A stretch of DNA of 48,159 nt from Bacillota bacterium (lineage in GTDB: Bacteria; Bacillota; Clostridia; Peptostreptococcales; Anaerovoracaceae), in assembly GCA_017437745.1 (NCBI GenBank), contig JAFRYI010000002.1:1-48159 (forward strand). Reading direction: 5' to 3'. Positions 8,027 to 17,927 of this stretch are shown one piece after another (the first letter of the stretch is position 1; each line of letters opens with the position of its first letter). The translations under genes and the position numbers were made by a program. The notes under the pieces were generated by a model. It was not told the origin of the DNA and searched no databases. It saw only the letters and a program-made list of their open reading frames with translations.

Positions 8027-8564
8027 TGCCGATCCGGCTGCTTACCAGCACCGCAAGCGCCAGCTTTACCAGATCCGGAACGATGAACGGAATGACGCAC
8101 CATCCAAGCGCCGTGCCCAAGCCTATAGGTCCGGTGTTCCTTGCGTACACGTACATGAACCAGGCCGTGCCGAAAGCGTAGCACACAGCGAGCCCAACGA
8201 AAAGTAGTATCACCTTGCGGACAACGGACGCGGACCCGCCGGACGGAATAAGGGCAGTCCCCGCCCAGTAGATGAGCCCGGTAAATATGAATCCCAGTAT
8301 GTAGCCGCCTGTCGTACCCAGCAGCGCGCCTATGCCTCCGCGGAAGCCCGACAGCACCGGAAGCCCCACCGCAGCCATAAGTATGAACACCGCGATGGAT
8401 ATGGTGCCGCGCTTGCCGCCCAGAAGCATCAGAGTACAGAACACTCCGAATGTCTGCAGCGTAAACGGCACCGCGAACGGAACGCTTATCCAGGAACATA
8501 TCGCCAGCATCACCGCGCAGAGCGCTATGTATGCCATGTCTTTTGTAGTCAGTTTGTTGTTCAT
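8010..8564 (-). CDS. bioY: Biotin transporter substrate-binding (S) component BioY
   Basis: 184 aa, about six membrane helices, normal length for BioY. The family hallmarks are present: QTFGVFCTLMLLGGKRG near residues 37-53 and the glycine-rich stretch GFRGGIGALLGTTGGYILGF. It binds biotin at the membrane and works with an energy-coupling ATPase module that is not in this window. The ribosome-binding site AAGGA lies eight bases before the ATG. It sits 79 bases downstream of birA on the same strand, so uptake and ligation/repression of biotin are probably co-expressed. Confidence 0.93.
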   Translation of the reverse strand: MNNKLTTKDMAYIALCAVMLAICSWISVPFAVPFTLQTFGVFCTLMLLGGKRGTISIAVFILMAAVGLPVLSGFRGGIGALLGTTGGYILGFIFTGLIYWAGTALIPSGGSASVVRKVILLFVGLAVCYAFGTAWFMYVYARNTGPIGLGTALGWCVIPFIVPDLVKLALAVLVSSRIGRRVKV

Positions 8565-8643
8565 CTATATATCCTTAAAGTACTGTTTTTTACGCTTATC
8601 CGGCAAGTTCCGCGAAGCGCTGAAATGCTTCGCAAAAACGCTG

Positions 8644-9627
8644 TTACACAGGTCTTATCGACACTTCCCCGGACGACAGCGCCTCTTTCGTACCGTCCTC
8701 ATATTCCACGCGCAATCTGCACTCTTCGTCTATGTCCAGAGCCAACGCGGGCCTTGAAGCGCTGCCCCGCAGAACGTTTACGCGCTTGCCGATTATGAAG
8801 CTGCGCCTCTTGTATTCTTCCGCGAAACTTTCCAGACGACCGGTCTCCGCAATGTCGTAATAATGCTTAAGGAACGACGCTGCTATGCGGCTGCGCAGAT
8901 CCCTGCAGGGCTTTTCGGCTATTGCGCCGGCGATGTTTCTGATCTCCTCCGGGAAACCGCCTTCCGGCTCGTAGACGTTGAAGCCTATGCCCATGACGGC
9001 CCAGTCCAGCCCGCCGGATTCCAGATCTATCGAAGCCTCGGTCAGTATGCCGCAGGCCTTCTTTCCGTTAACGTATACGTCGTTCACCCACTTTATGCTT
9101 GCGGAGGCGTCCGCGCACTCTTCTATGGCAAGGCACGCCGCCACAGCCGCTGCCGTCGTGAGCCTTACGGCCTGCTGCGCCGGAAGATCAGGTCTAAGCA
9201 GAACGCTTAAGTACACGCCAGTCCCCGCCGGGGATTCGAAAGACCTGCCCATGCGGCCCCTCCCCGCTGTCTGCTCCGAAGCGATCACAGCGTGCCACGA
9301 AGGAGTCTGCGAAGCCTTCAGCTTCAGGTAATTGTTGGTGGAATCCACGCTTGGCAGCACCTCGAGCGATATCCGATCCGCCAGCGCTCCAAGATGCTTC
9401 TTTACCAGCCCTTCGCTGAGCGCGTTGTTATTATCGCCCAGTCTGTACCCCTTCTTGGTGGACTCAATGTCGTAGCCCTCCGCCTCCAGCTGTTTTACGC
9501 ACTTCCATACCGCGGCCCTGGTAAGCCCCAAGGCGTCCGCTATGGCGCTGCCGGATATGTATTCGGTTTCGTGCTGCTCCAGAAGAGCAGCTATCTGTTG
9601 TTTGGTATTCATGGTCTTTATATACAT
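8644..9627 (-). CDS. birA: Bifunctional biotin-[acetyl-CoA-carboxylase] ligase / biotin operon repressor
   Basis: 327 aa. An N-terminal winged helix-turn-helix (about 8-62) makes this the DNA-binding class of BirA. The ligase domain has the biotinyl-5'-AMP loop GRGRMGR (122-128) and the catalytic KWVNDVY (179-185); a small C-terminal SH3-like domain follows. It attaches biotin to carrier proteins and, when biotin is plentiful, represses biotin genes. The start is uncertain between residues 1 and 6; neither has a strong ribosome-binding site, and the only candidate, GAGGG, lies inside a hairpin at 9636-9666. An inverted repeat at 9721-9755 may be its own operator. Confidence 0.95.
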   Translation of the reverse strand: MYIKTMNTKQQIAALLEQHETEYISGSAIADALGLTRAAVWKCVKQLEAEGYDIESTKKGYRLGDNNNALSEGLVKKHLGALADRISLEVLPSVDSTNNYLKLKASQTPSWHAVIASEQTAGRGRMGRSFESPAGTGVYLSVLLRPDLPAQQAVRLTTAAAVAACLAIEECADASASIKWVNDVYVNGKKACGILTEASIDLESGGLDWAVMGIGFNVYEPEGGFPEEIRNIAGAIAEKPCRDLRSRIAASFLKHYYDIAETGRLESFAEEYKRRSFIIGKRVNVLRGSASRPALALDIDEECRLRVEYEDGTKEALSSGEVSIRPV

Positions 9628-9635
9628 CGGGGGCG

Positions 9636-9666
9636 GTCCCTCAGGTCCAAAACGGACCCGTGGGAC
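9636..9666 (-). promoter_or_regulatory. Two-tier hairpin in the birA leader
   Basis: Nested perfect inverted repeats GTCCC / GGGAC and GGTCC / GGACC, separated by three-base internal loops, end nine bases before the birA ATG. The only ribosome-binding-site candidate (GAGGGA, minus strand) is inside the lower stem, so the hairpin could limit translation. Confidence 0.5.
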
Positions 9667-9710
9667 AGTCTAATTCTATGCGGTCATCATGCTGAACAAA
9701 GCGTAACACA

Positions 9711-9755
9711 AATAAAAAAACGTGTCAACTTTATTCGATTGTAAAAGTTGACACG
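9711..9755 (-). terminator. Hairpin with T-tract after the zinc-ribbon gene; possible BirA operator with a -35 box
   Basis: A perfect 12-base inverted repeat CGTGTCAACTTT / AAAGTTGACACG with an 11-base spacer, followed on the minus strand by seven T. This has the shape of an intrinsic terminator for the upstream operon. The same arm contains TTGACA (9723-9728), 17 bases from a weak TACGCT, and the GTCAAC/GTTGAC half-sites resemble the GTTAAC/GTTAAC pairs of BirA operators (here a 17- rather than about 15-base core gap). It may serve as terminator and birA operator at once. Confidence 0.65.
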
Positions 9756-9779
9756 CGGGCATGTTCCTGTTCAGGACTG

Positions 9780-10301
9780 CTATTCTTCTCCAAGCTCTTC
9801 CTTGATCTCTTTCAGATAGATGCGGTTCTGTTCGATCCTTTTATAATTGTCCGGGCCGGCGGAATAGAACTCGGTATATCCGCACTGTTCGCAGACCACC
9901 ATGCGAAGCTTCAGCTGCGCCGTATTTATGAATGTCAGATTCAGTGTCGGAAGATCGCCGTTCGCATAGATCAGATCGACCTTCTCTCTCTCCAGCATTA
10001 CCGCGCCGCATTTTGGGCAGGTCCCGACGCCTTCTTCCTTAAGCTTGCGCTCGTAGCTGTCGATCATGTCCTGAAGCTCAACGCTCTTTTTTCTCAGTTC
10101 CTCGACCCTGTTGTCGTACCATTCCGCAAGACGCTGCTCGTTGTTATACAGACCGGCCTTTCTGACGGCATCGACTATTACCTTGTCGTCGCGGCCGTAA
10201 TACGCATCGTAGCAATCCTGACAAGCCTTAAAGACCATGGTCCCGACCGTTATCGTCTTTCCGATGGCCGCTTTCTCCCCGCAAAAAACACACTGTGCCA
10301 T
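9780..10301 (-). CDS. Small protein with two zinc-ribbon-like Cys pairs flanking a coiled coil, function unknown
   Basis: 173 aa, strong AAAGGAG ribosome-binding site. Two four-cysteine sets are visible: Cys4, Cys7, Cys27 and Cys30 at the N-terminus, and Cys95, Cys98, Cys137 and Cys140 in the second half (CPKCG and CEQCG). Between them residues about 55-90 form a charged helical, probably coiled-coil, segment (EEL..KSVELQDMIDSYERKLKEE). It is predicted to be a cytosolic zinc protein; no catalytic motif is seen. It is the last gene of the lysC-secA-prfB run, 21 bases after the HAD gene. Confidence 0.7.
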   Translation of the reverse strand: MAQCVFCGEKAAIGKTITVGTMVFKACQDCYDAYYGRDDKVIVDAVRKAGLYNNEQRLAEWYDNRVEELRKKSVELQDMIDSYERKLKEEGVGTCPKCGAVMLEREKVDLIYANGDLPTLNLTFINTAQLKLRMVVCEQCGYTEFYSAGPDNYKRIEQNRIYLKEIKEELGEE

Positions 10302-10322
10302 TATGTGCTCCTTTCCTAACGA

Positions 10323-10997
10323 TCACACCACTGCCGTCAGCAGTTCAACCATCTCCGCGGGAGTGTTCACCACGTAGGTGGGCTTGCCGTCCTTGATGGC
10401 TGCGTCCACGCCTGTGGCGAAGGACCAGGTAACGAAGCAGGTATCGCAGCCCGCGTCGTTGCCGCAGATAAGATCGAATATGCTGTCACCTACCATTACG
10501 GAATCCGCAGGATCCACCCCAAGCTCCCTGCAGCATATCAGCGCCGGCTCCGGGAGCGGCTTGTGGATGTCCGTGCTCTCCGCGGTAACGAAGGCGTCGA
10601 AGCAGTCCGCAATTCCGTACTTCTTAAGGCCTTTTACGCAGGTATCGTAGCCTCTGGACGTTACTATTCCGAGCAGTACGCCCTCTTCCTTTAGCTTCAG
10701 GACGGCCTCCACCATGCCCTCGAAAGGAGGCGCCGGTGTGGCGTCCGGCTGGCGCTGGAACTCCCTGTAGCTCTCCACGAGCTCCTGAAGGTCGTAGCCG
10801 CTGTGGCCCAGCTGCTTCATGTATTCGTCTATGGCGTCCCACAGGACCATGCCGAAGGTCCACTTTACGTCGTCTCCTGTAAGGTGCCCGCCGAAGTGCT
10901 TCTGGTACATGTGGTCCCAGGAATCGACTATCAGCTGGTTGGTATCCACCAGCGTTCCGTCGTAGTCGAACAGGACCGCCTTATATCTCTTTTTCAC
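10323..10997 (-). CDS. HAD-superfamily hydrolase (phosphoglycolate phosphatase / PpaX-like)
   Basis: About 224 aa. HAD motif I is FDYDGTLVD, with the two catalytic aspartates near the N-terminus. Motif II is the Thr/Ser in GIVTSRG, motif III is the Lys in HKPLPEP, and motif IV is MVGDSIFDL. The helical cap between motifs I and II fits subclass C1 phosphatases. I prefer the GTG at 10997 because AAAGG is nine bases upstream; a GTG at 11006 is also in frame. The gene overlaps the 3' end of prfB, implying coupling. Substrate not determinable; pyrophosphate, phosphoglycolate or a damaged metabolite are all possible. Confidence 0.85.
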   Translation of the reverse strand: MKKRYKAVLFDYDGTLVDTNQLIVDSWDHMYQKHFGGHLTGDDVKWTFGMVLWDAIDEYMKQLGHSGYDLQELVESYREFQRQPDATPAPPFEGMVEAVLKLKEEGVLLGIVTSRGYDTCVKGLKKYGIADCFDAFVTAESTDIHKPLPEPALICCRELGVDPADSVMVGDSIFDLICGNDAGCDTCFVTWSFATGVDAAIKDGKPTYVVNTPAEMVELLTAVV

Positions 10998-12109
10998 TCG
11001 CGTCACCCTTTCTCTTGCCGGAAAGCCATGCGTTTATGAACGGATCTATGCGGCCGTCCATTACGGCCTGAACGTTGCTTACTTCCTCGCCCGTGCGATG
11101 GTCTTTGACCATTGTGTAGGGCTGGAAGACGTAGGAACGGATCTGGCTGCCCCAGGCTATCTGGTTGAAGTTGCCCTTAAGATCCGATATCTTATCCATG
11201 TGCTCCTGCTTTGCCAGAGCGTACAGCTTGGCATACAGGACCTTCATGGCGAACTCCTTGTTCTGGTGCTGGCTGCGCTCGTTCTGGCAGCTGGTGACTA
11301 TGCCCGTGGGGATATGCGTTATGCGTACCGCGGAGTCAGTCTTGTTTACGTGCTGGCCGCCCGCTCCGCTGGACCTGTAAGTGTCTATGCGCAGGTCCTG
11401 AGGGTCTATGTCTATGGTAACGGTGTCGTCCAGTTCCGGGGTGACGTCCACGGACGCGAACGACGTCTGTCTCTTTGCCTGAGCGTTGAACGGACTAATG
11501 CGCACCAGTCTGTGCACTCCGCGCTCTCCGCGCAGATACCCGTAGGCGTTCTCGCCTTCCACAAGGAATTCCGCGGACTTTATGCCGGCCTCGGTATCGT
11601 CCTGGACGTCCATCATGGTCACCTTGTAGCCCTTCTGATCCGCCCAGCGAAGGTACATGCGCATCAGCATCCCCGCCCAGTCCTGAGCCTCTACTCCGCC
11701 GGCGCCGGAATGCAGCGTAACGATCGCGTTGTTGTGATCGTATTCCTCCTTAAGGAGGGTACGGAGATTAAGGTCCTCCACCTTTTCGGAGAGCGTGTCG
11801 AAGGTGCTCTTCGCCTCTTCTCCAAGTTCCTCGTCCTGGGCTTCCTCGGCCATTTCTATGCAGGCCTTAAGGTCCTCCAGCTCCGAGACGCAGTCCTCGT
11901 ACTCGCCTATGGTGTTCTCCAGGGACTTCTTCTCCATGCTAAGTTTCTGGGCACGCGTCATGTCGTCCCAGAAACCGTCTATCTGCATCTGCAGATCTAT
12001 GTCAGAGAGTTTTTCCTTTAAGACAGGGATGTCAAAGAGAGTCTCTGAGTTTCCCCAGAGTCTCCGTAAGCTGAGGCAGCTGCAGCTTTATGTTGTCGAG
12101 TAATACCAT
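10981..12109 (-). CDS. prfB: Peptide chain release factor 2, expressed by programmed +1 frameshift
   Basis: RF2 ends translation at UGA and UAA. The ATG at 12109 has AGGAG six bases upstream. The first 25 codons end at an in-frame TGA (12034-12032) in the site CTT-TGA-C. A +1 shift there enters the main frame and gives a 375-aa product, the usual RF2 size. The main frame shows the stop-recognition tripeptide in RISPFNAQ and the peptidyl-tRNA hydrolysis motif SSGAGGQHVNK. Low RF2 lets the ribosome pause at UGA and shift, so the gene regulates itself. The upstream stimulator is less purine-rich than in E. coli (GGGGAAAC then AGAGAC). It overlaps the HAD gene downstream, and secA ends 51 bases upstream. 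Confidence 0.96.
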
Positions 12110-12159
12110 TTATTGCTCCTGATCCGGCCGGTCCGGATAAAGCGGACCGCCCTTGATTC

Positions 12160-14862
<2,703 letters not shown>

Positions 14863-14871
14863 CTGTTCTCC

Positions 14872-16191
14872 CTAGTTGAACGCGTTGTAAATGGCGCGGA
14901 TGGCCTTCTCGAAATCGCTTCCGGCAACGCCCACTATAATGTTGATCTCCGAAGAGCCCTGGTCTATCATCCTGATGTTTATGCCCTGCTCCGCGAGCGC
15001 CGCGAACAGTTTGGCGGCGACGCCGGGACGGTAGGTCATTCCCTGACCCACGGTGGCGATCATCGCTATGTCGTCGTAAACGTCCAGAGCGTCCGGCTCC
15101 AGGTTCCTCTTGATGTCGTCTATGATGTCCGGAAGCTTGTTGCCTACCTCGTCGTTGTCCAGTACCACGGACAGAGTGTCGATACCGGTGGGCATGTGCT
15201 CGAAGCTTATGTCGTTGCTGTCCAGTATGCTGAACACGCGCTTCATGAAACCGCGCTCGGAGTTCATCATGTATTTATGCATGGCGATTACGGTGAAGTT
15301 CTTGCTTCCCGCCACGCCTGTGATGACGCCCCTGCTGTCTTCCGGAGTCTCGTCCTGAATGAAGGTCCCCGGATGCTCCGGATCGTTGGTATTCCTGATG
15401 TTGATCGGGATGCCCGCTGCCTTTACCGGGTAAATGGCGTCCTCGTGCATTACGTTGGCGCCCATGTAGGAAAGCTCGCGGAGCTCCTGATAGGAAATGT
15501 ATTTGATCGGCTTGGGGTCGTCCACGATCTTCGGGTTGGCCATAAGGAAGCCGTTGACGTCTGTCCAGTTCTCGTAGACCTCCGCCTCCGCCGCCCTTGC
15601 GACTATGGATCCGCTGATGTCGGAACCTCCGCGGCTGAAAGTAACTATCCTGCCGTCCGGCTTCGCGCCGTAGAATCCCGGGATCACCGCGTACTCGTGC
15701 TTTTTAAGCTCTTTCTTAAGCACTTCGTTGGTCTCGTCAGCAAGGAACCTTCCGCGCTCGTCGAACTTTATTACGTCCGCCGCGTCTATGAAGTCCCAGC
15801 CCAGATACGCTGCGAAGAGCCTGCCGTTGAGGTATTCCCCGCGGCTGGCTATGTAGTCGGATCCGGCGCCGTCTTCCATTGCGGCCTTTATCTTAGTGTA
15901 CTCCGCCTGAAGATCCAGCTTGTCCTGGCTGATGCCGAGCGTAAACGCTATGGCGCTGAACCTGTCGCACACCACCTGGAACAGCTGGTCCCAGGGCAGG
16001 TGGTTCATGAGGTGCGTATGGCACAGCAGCAGGAGGTCCGTCATCTTGGTGTCCTGATCGAAGCGCTTACCGGGCGCGGATACCACTACGTACCTTCTGG
16101 AAGGATCGGAAAGGATTATGTCCTTTACCTTTGTGAACTGTATGGTGTCGGCGACCGAGCTGCCCCCGAATTTAGCTACTTTTACACCCAT
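14872..16191 (-). CDS. lysC: Aspartate kinase (monofunctional, ACT-domain regulated)
   Basis: 439 aa. It phosphorylates aspartate, the first step to lysine, methionine and threonine. N-terminal kinase motif VAKFGGSSVAD (5-15), nucleotide/substrate region SRGGSDISGS, and two C-terminal ACT repeats (about 305-439; for example MIATVGQGMTYRPGVAAKLFAALAEQGINIRMI). The length fits the class III, LysC/ThrA-like kinases. AGGAGAAA precedes the ATG, and TTGTTT-17-TAAAAT is a plausible promoter on the minus strand. It heads the operon containing secA and prfB, an unusual position for an amino-acid gene, and lies just downstream of metK, which also belongs to the aspartate pathway. Confidence 0.95.
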   Translation of the reverse strand: MGVKVAKFGGSSVADTIQFTKVKDIILSDPSRRYVVVSAPGKRFDQDTKMTDLLLLCHTHLMNHLPWDQLFQVVCDRFSAIAFTLGISQDKLDLQAEYTKIKAAMEDGAGSDYIASRGEYLNGRLFAAYLGWDFIDAADVIKFDERGRFLADETNEVLKKELKKHEYAVIPGFYGAKPDGRIVTFSRGGSDISGSIVARAAEAEVYENWTDVNGFLMANPKIVDDPKPIKYISYQELRELSYMGANVMHEDAIYPVKAAGIPINIRNTNDPEHPGTFIQDETPEDSRGVITGVAGSKNFTVIAMHKYMMNSERGFMKRVFSILDSNDISFEHMPTGIDTLSVVLDNDEVGNKLPDIIDDIKRNLEPDALDVYDDIAMIATVGQGMTYRPGVAAKLFAALAEQGINIRMIDQGSSEINIIVGVAGSDFEKAIRAIYNAFN

Positions 16192-16240
16192 GGTCTTTCT
16201 CCTAAATAAAGTATTCTAAATATTTTATCACAAACCTGCA

Positions 16241-16273
16241 GAATAAACAAACACCCGGCTGGGATGCCGGGTG
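16241..16273 (-). terminator. Terminator after metK
   Basis: Stem CACCCGGC / GCCGGGTG with a six-base loop (16252-16273), followed on the minus strand by TTTGTTTATT. It separates metK from the lysC promoter. Confidence 0.85.
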
Positions 16274-16292
16274 AGATGCGTTTTAATATTCT

Positions 16293-17468
16293 TCAGTCCG
16301 GAGTGCCGGGAACGTACTCTTCCATGCCGGCTGCCTTCCTGATCTCGTCCGCCCTGTTGGTCTCCTCCCAGGTGAATCCCGCGTCCTCGCGGCCGAAGTG
16401 GCCGTAGTTGGTGGTCTTCCTGTAGATGGGCCTTCTCAGGTCCAGATCGCGTATTATTCCCGCGGGCGTAAAGTCGAACACCTTGCAGACTATGTCCGCG
16501 ATCTGCTCGTCCGGGATCCTTCCGGTGCCCTTGGTGTCTACCATTACGGATACCGGTTCCGGAATGCCTATGGCGTAGGCGAGCTCTATCTCACATCTGT
16601 CGGCGATGCCGGAAGCGACCACGTTCTTCGCCGCCCAGCGCGCCGCGTAGCAGGCGGAACGGTCCACCTTCGTGGGGTCTTTGCCGGAGAAGCAGCCGCC
16701 GCCGTGACGTGCGTAGCCTCCGTAGGTATCGACGATTATCTTGCGGCCCGTAAGGCCTGTGTCGCCGTGAGGTCCGCCTATTACGAACCTGCCGGTCGGG
16801 TTGACCAGATACTTGGTATTGCCGTCCAGAAGTTCTTCCGGGATAACCGGCTTTATAACATGATCCATGAGATCCCAGCGGATCTGGTCCAGCGTAGCGT
16901 CTTCGTCGTGCTGGGTGGAGATGAGCACGGTGTCCACCCTTACCGGGCGCCACTTATCGTCGTACTCTACGGTCACCTGAGTCTTGCCGTCCGGACGGAG
17001 GTAGGGAATGGTGCCGTTCTTCCTGACTGCTGTAAGCCTTCTGGCAAGCTTATGCGCCAGCGATATGGGCAGGGGCATAAGCTCCGGCGTCTCGTTGCAC
17101 GCGTAACCGAACATTATTCCCTGATCTCCGGCGCCGCCGACCTGATCGTTGGTGCCCAGCGCTATGTCCGCGCTCTGCGCGTGCACGGAATTAAGCACGC
17201 CGCAGGAATAGTAGTCGAAGCCGTACTCGGACTTGGTGTAGCCTATGTCCTTTATAACGTCTCTGGCTATCTTCTGAAAATCTATGAAACCGTTAGTGGT
17301 TATCTCGCCCATTATGGTGCACAGACCTGTGGTAACGAAAGTTTCGCAGGCCACCCTGCTGTCGGGGTCCTGGCGAAGCGCTTCGTCGAGTATGGCATCC
17401 GAGATCTGGTCGCAGATCTTGTCGGGATGACCTTCCGTAACGGATTCCGATGTGAATAATCTTATCAT
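16293..17468 (-). CDS. metK: S-adenosylmethionine synthetase
   Basis: 391 aa. It makes S-adenosylmethionine from methionine and ATP. The N-terminus has the family motif [16 protein letters not shown], later [12 protein letters not shown] and the phosphate loop [17 protein letters not shown]. The start at 17468 (MIRLFTSES) has AAGGAC five bases upstream; a longer open frame to 17531 runs through the riboswitch terminator and is not coding. The length is typical. Expression is predicted to be off when S-adenosylmethionine is abundant, through the SAM-I riboswitch at 17527-17620 and the terminator at 17487-17512. Confidence 0.97.
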   Translation of the reverse strand: MIRLFTSESVTEGHPDKICDQISDAILDEALRQDPDSRVACETFVTTGLCTIMGEITTNGFIDFQKIARDVIKDIGYTKSEYGFDYYSCGVLNSVHAQSADIALGTNDQVGGAGDQGIMFGYACNETPELMPLPISLAHKLARRLTAVRKNGTIPYLRPDGKTQVTVEYDDKWRPVRVDTVLISTQHDEDATLDQIRWDLMDHVIKPVIPEELLDGNTKYLVNPTGRFVIGGPHGDTGLTGRKIIVDTYGGYARHGGGCFSGKDPTKVDRSACYAARWAAKNVVASGIADRCEIELAYAIGIPEPVSVMVDTKGTGRIPDEQIADIVCKVFDFTPAGIIRDLDLRRPIYRKTTNYGHFGREDAGFTWEETNRADEIRKAAGMEEYVPGTPD

Positions 17469-17486
17469 TTCTGTCCTTTCCCGGGG

Positions 17487-17512
17487 AAGAAAAAACCCCG
17501 TCTTAGACGAGG
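17487..17512 (-). terminator. Riboswitch-controlled terminator in the metK leader
   Basis: Stem CCTCGTC / GACGGGG with loop TAA and one G-U pair (17496-17512), followed by six T, 15 bases downstream of the SAM-I aptamer and just before the metK ribosome-binding site. Confidence 0.85.
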
Positions 17513-17526
17513 TGTGTTTCCTTTTC

Positions 17527-17620
17527 CTCATCTTTCAGATCGCTCTGTAGGATTTGGCACCTTGTAATTTACAGGTTGCCGGGCATCATCGGGCCTATTC
17601 CCTCCGCCGCTCTTGATGAG
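17527..17620 (-). ncRNA. SAM-I (S box) riboswitch controlling metK
   Basis: 94 nt. The closing stem is CTCATC / GATGAG. Canonical S-box blocks appear in order: AAGAGCGGCGGAGGGA, GGCCCGATGA, GCCCGGCAACC and AGGTGCCAAATCCTAC, then GAAAGATGAG. Binding of S-adenosylmethionine should favour the downstream terminator. A possible distal promoter, TTGACT (17715-17720) with a weak TAACCT 17 bases on, is uncertain. Confidence 0.96.
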
Positions 17621-17746
17621 AGCCTTATTTATTTGATCATGGGCGCACATCTGCCTTCCCATGTTGGGAGGAGCGGATCTCCTCGCCGTTTAGGTTATCA
17701 TAAGTGCAGGCAGTAGTCAACCGGACTTTGCTTCTAATTAGTATGC

Positions 17747-17917
17747 AAAGGCGGATCGCTGTACTTTTTCTCAGCCCGCTTCGCGTCTTCACGCCGAGCC
17801 TTTCCGGAGCTATTATCAGCTCATTTCGTACTATGTCCGAATTCGCTGTAAAAGCTCCTTCGGAAAGTCTCTTCTACCGCTTTCGAACGCTTCGAAACAG
17901 TACAGCGATCCGCCTTT
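17747..17917 (-). ncRNA. Structured intergenic element, family 2, copy 1 (unrecognised)
   Basis: The ends form a perfect 18-base inverted repeat (AAAGGCGGATCGCTGTAC at 17747-17764 and its complement at 17900-17917), extended by a partial TAATTA match. Read on the minus strand it shares a core with 46791-46964: GCGGTAGAAGAGACTTTCCG, then CGGAAAGGCTCGGCGTGAAG and CGCGAAG, with the CTTTCCG/CGGAAAG segments pairing. The apical loop GGACATAGTAC corresponds to GGACGGAGTAC in the other copy, although the supporting stems differ. It begins 11 bases after the stop codon of the 396-aa gene and ends upstream of the metK leader. Structured RNA or a mobile hairpin repeat are the main options. Confidence 0.7.
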
Positions 17918-17927
17918 AATAGCATAA

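Noticed and set aside
8566-8643. GCGAAGC / GCTTCGC hairpin between birA and bioY as a terminator
   Set aside because: The T-run lies before the stem on the minus strand, so it cannot end the birA transcript; bioY is probably co-transcribed.
17469-17531. Possible N-terminal extension of MetK
   Set aside because: It runs through the riboswitch terminator; the standard start with a ribosome-binding site is at 17468.
17621-17700. T-box or second aptamer upstream of the SAM-I riboswitch
   Set aside because: Only a small GAGGAG/CTCCTC hairpin is visible; no T-box sequence or specifier loop is present.
17747-17917. Family 2 element as a CRISPR or insertion-sequence remnant
   Set aside because: Only one inverted pair, no spaced direct repeats, and no transposase reading frame inside.
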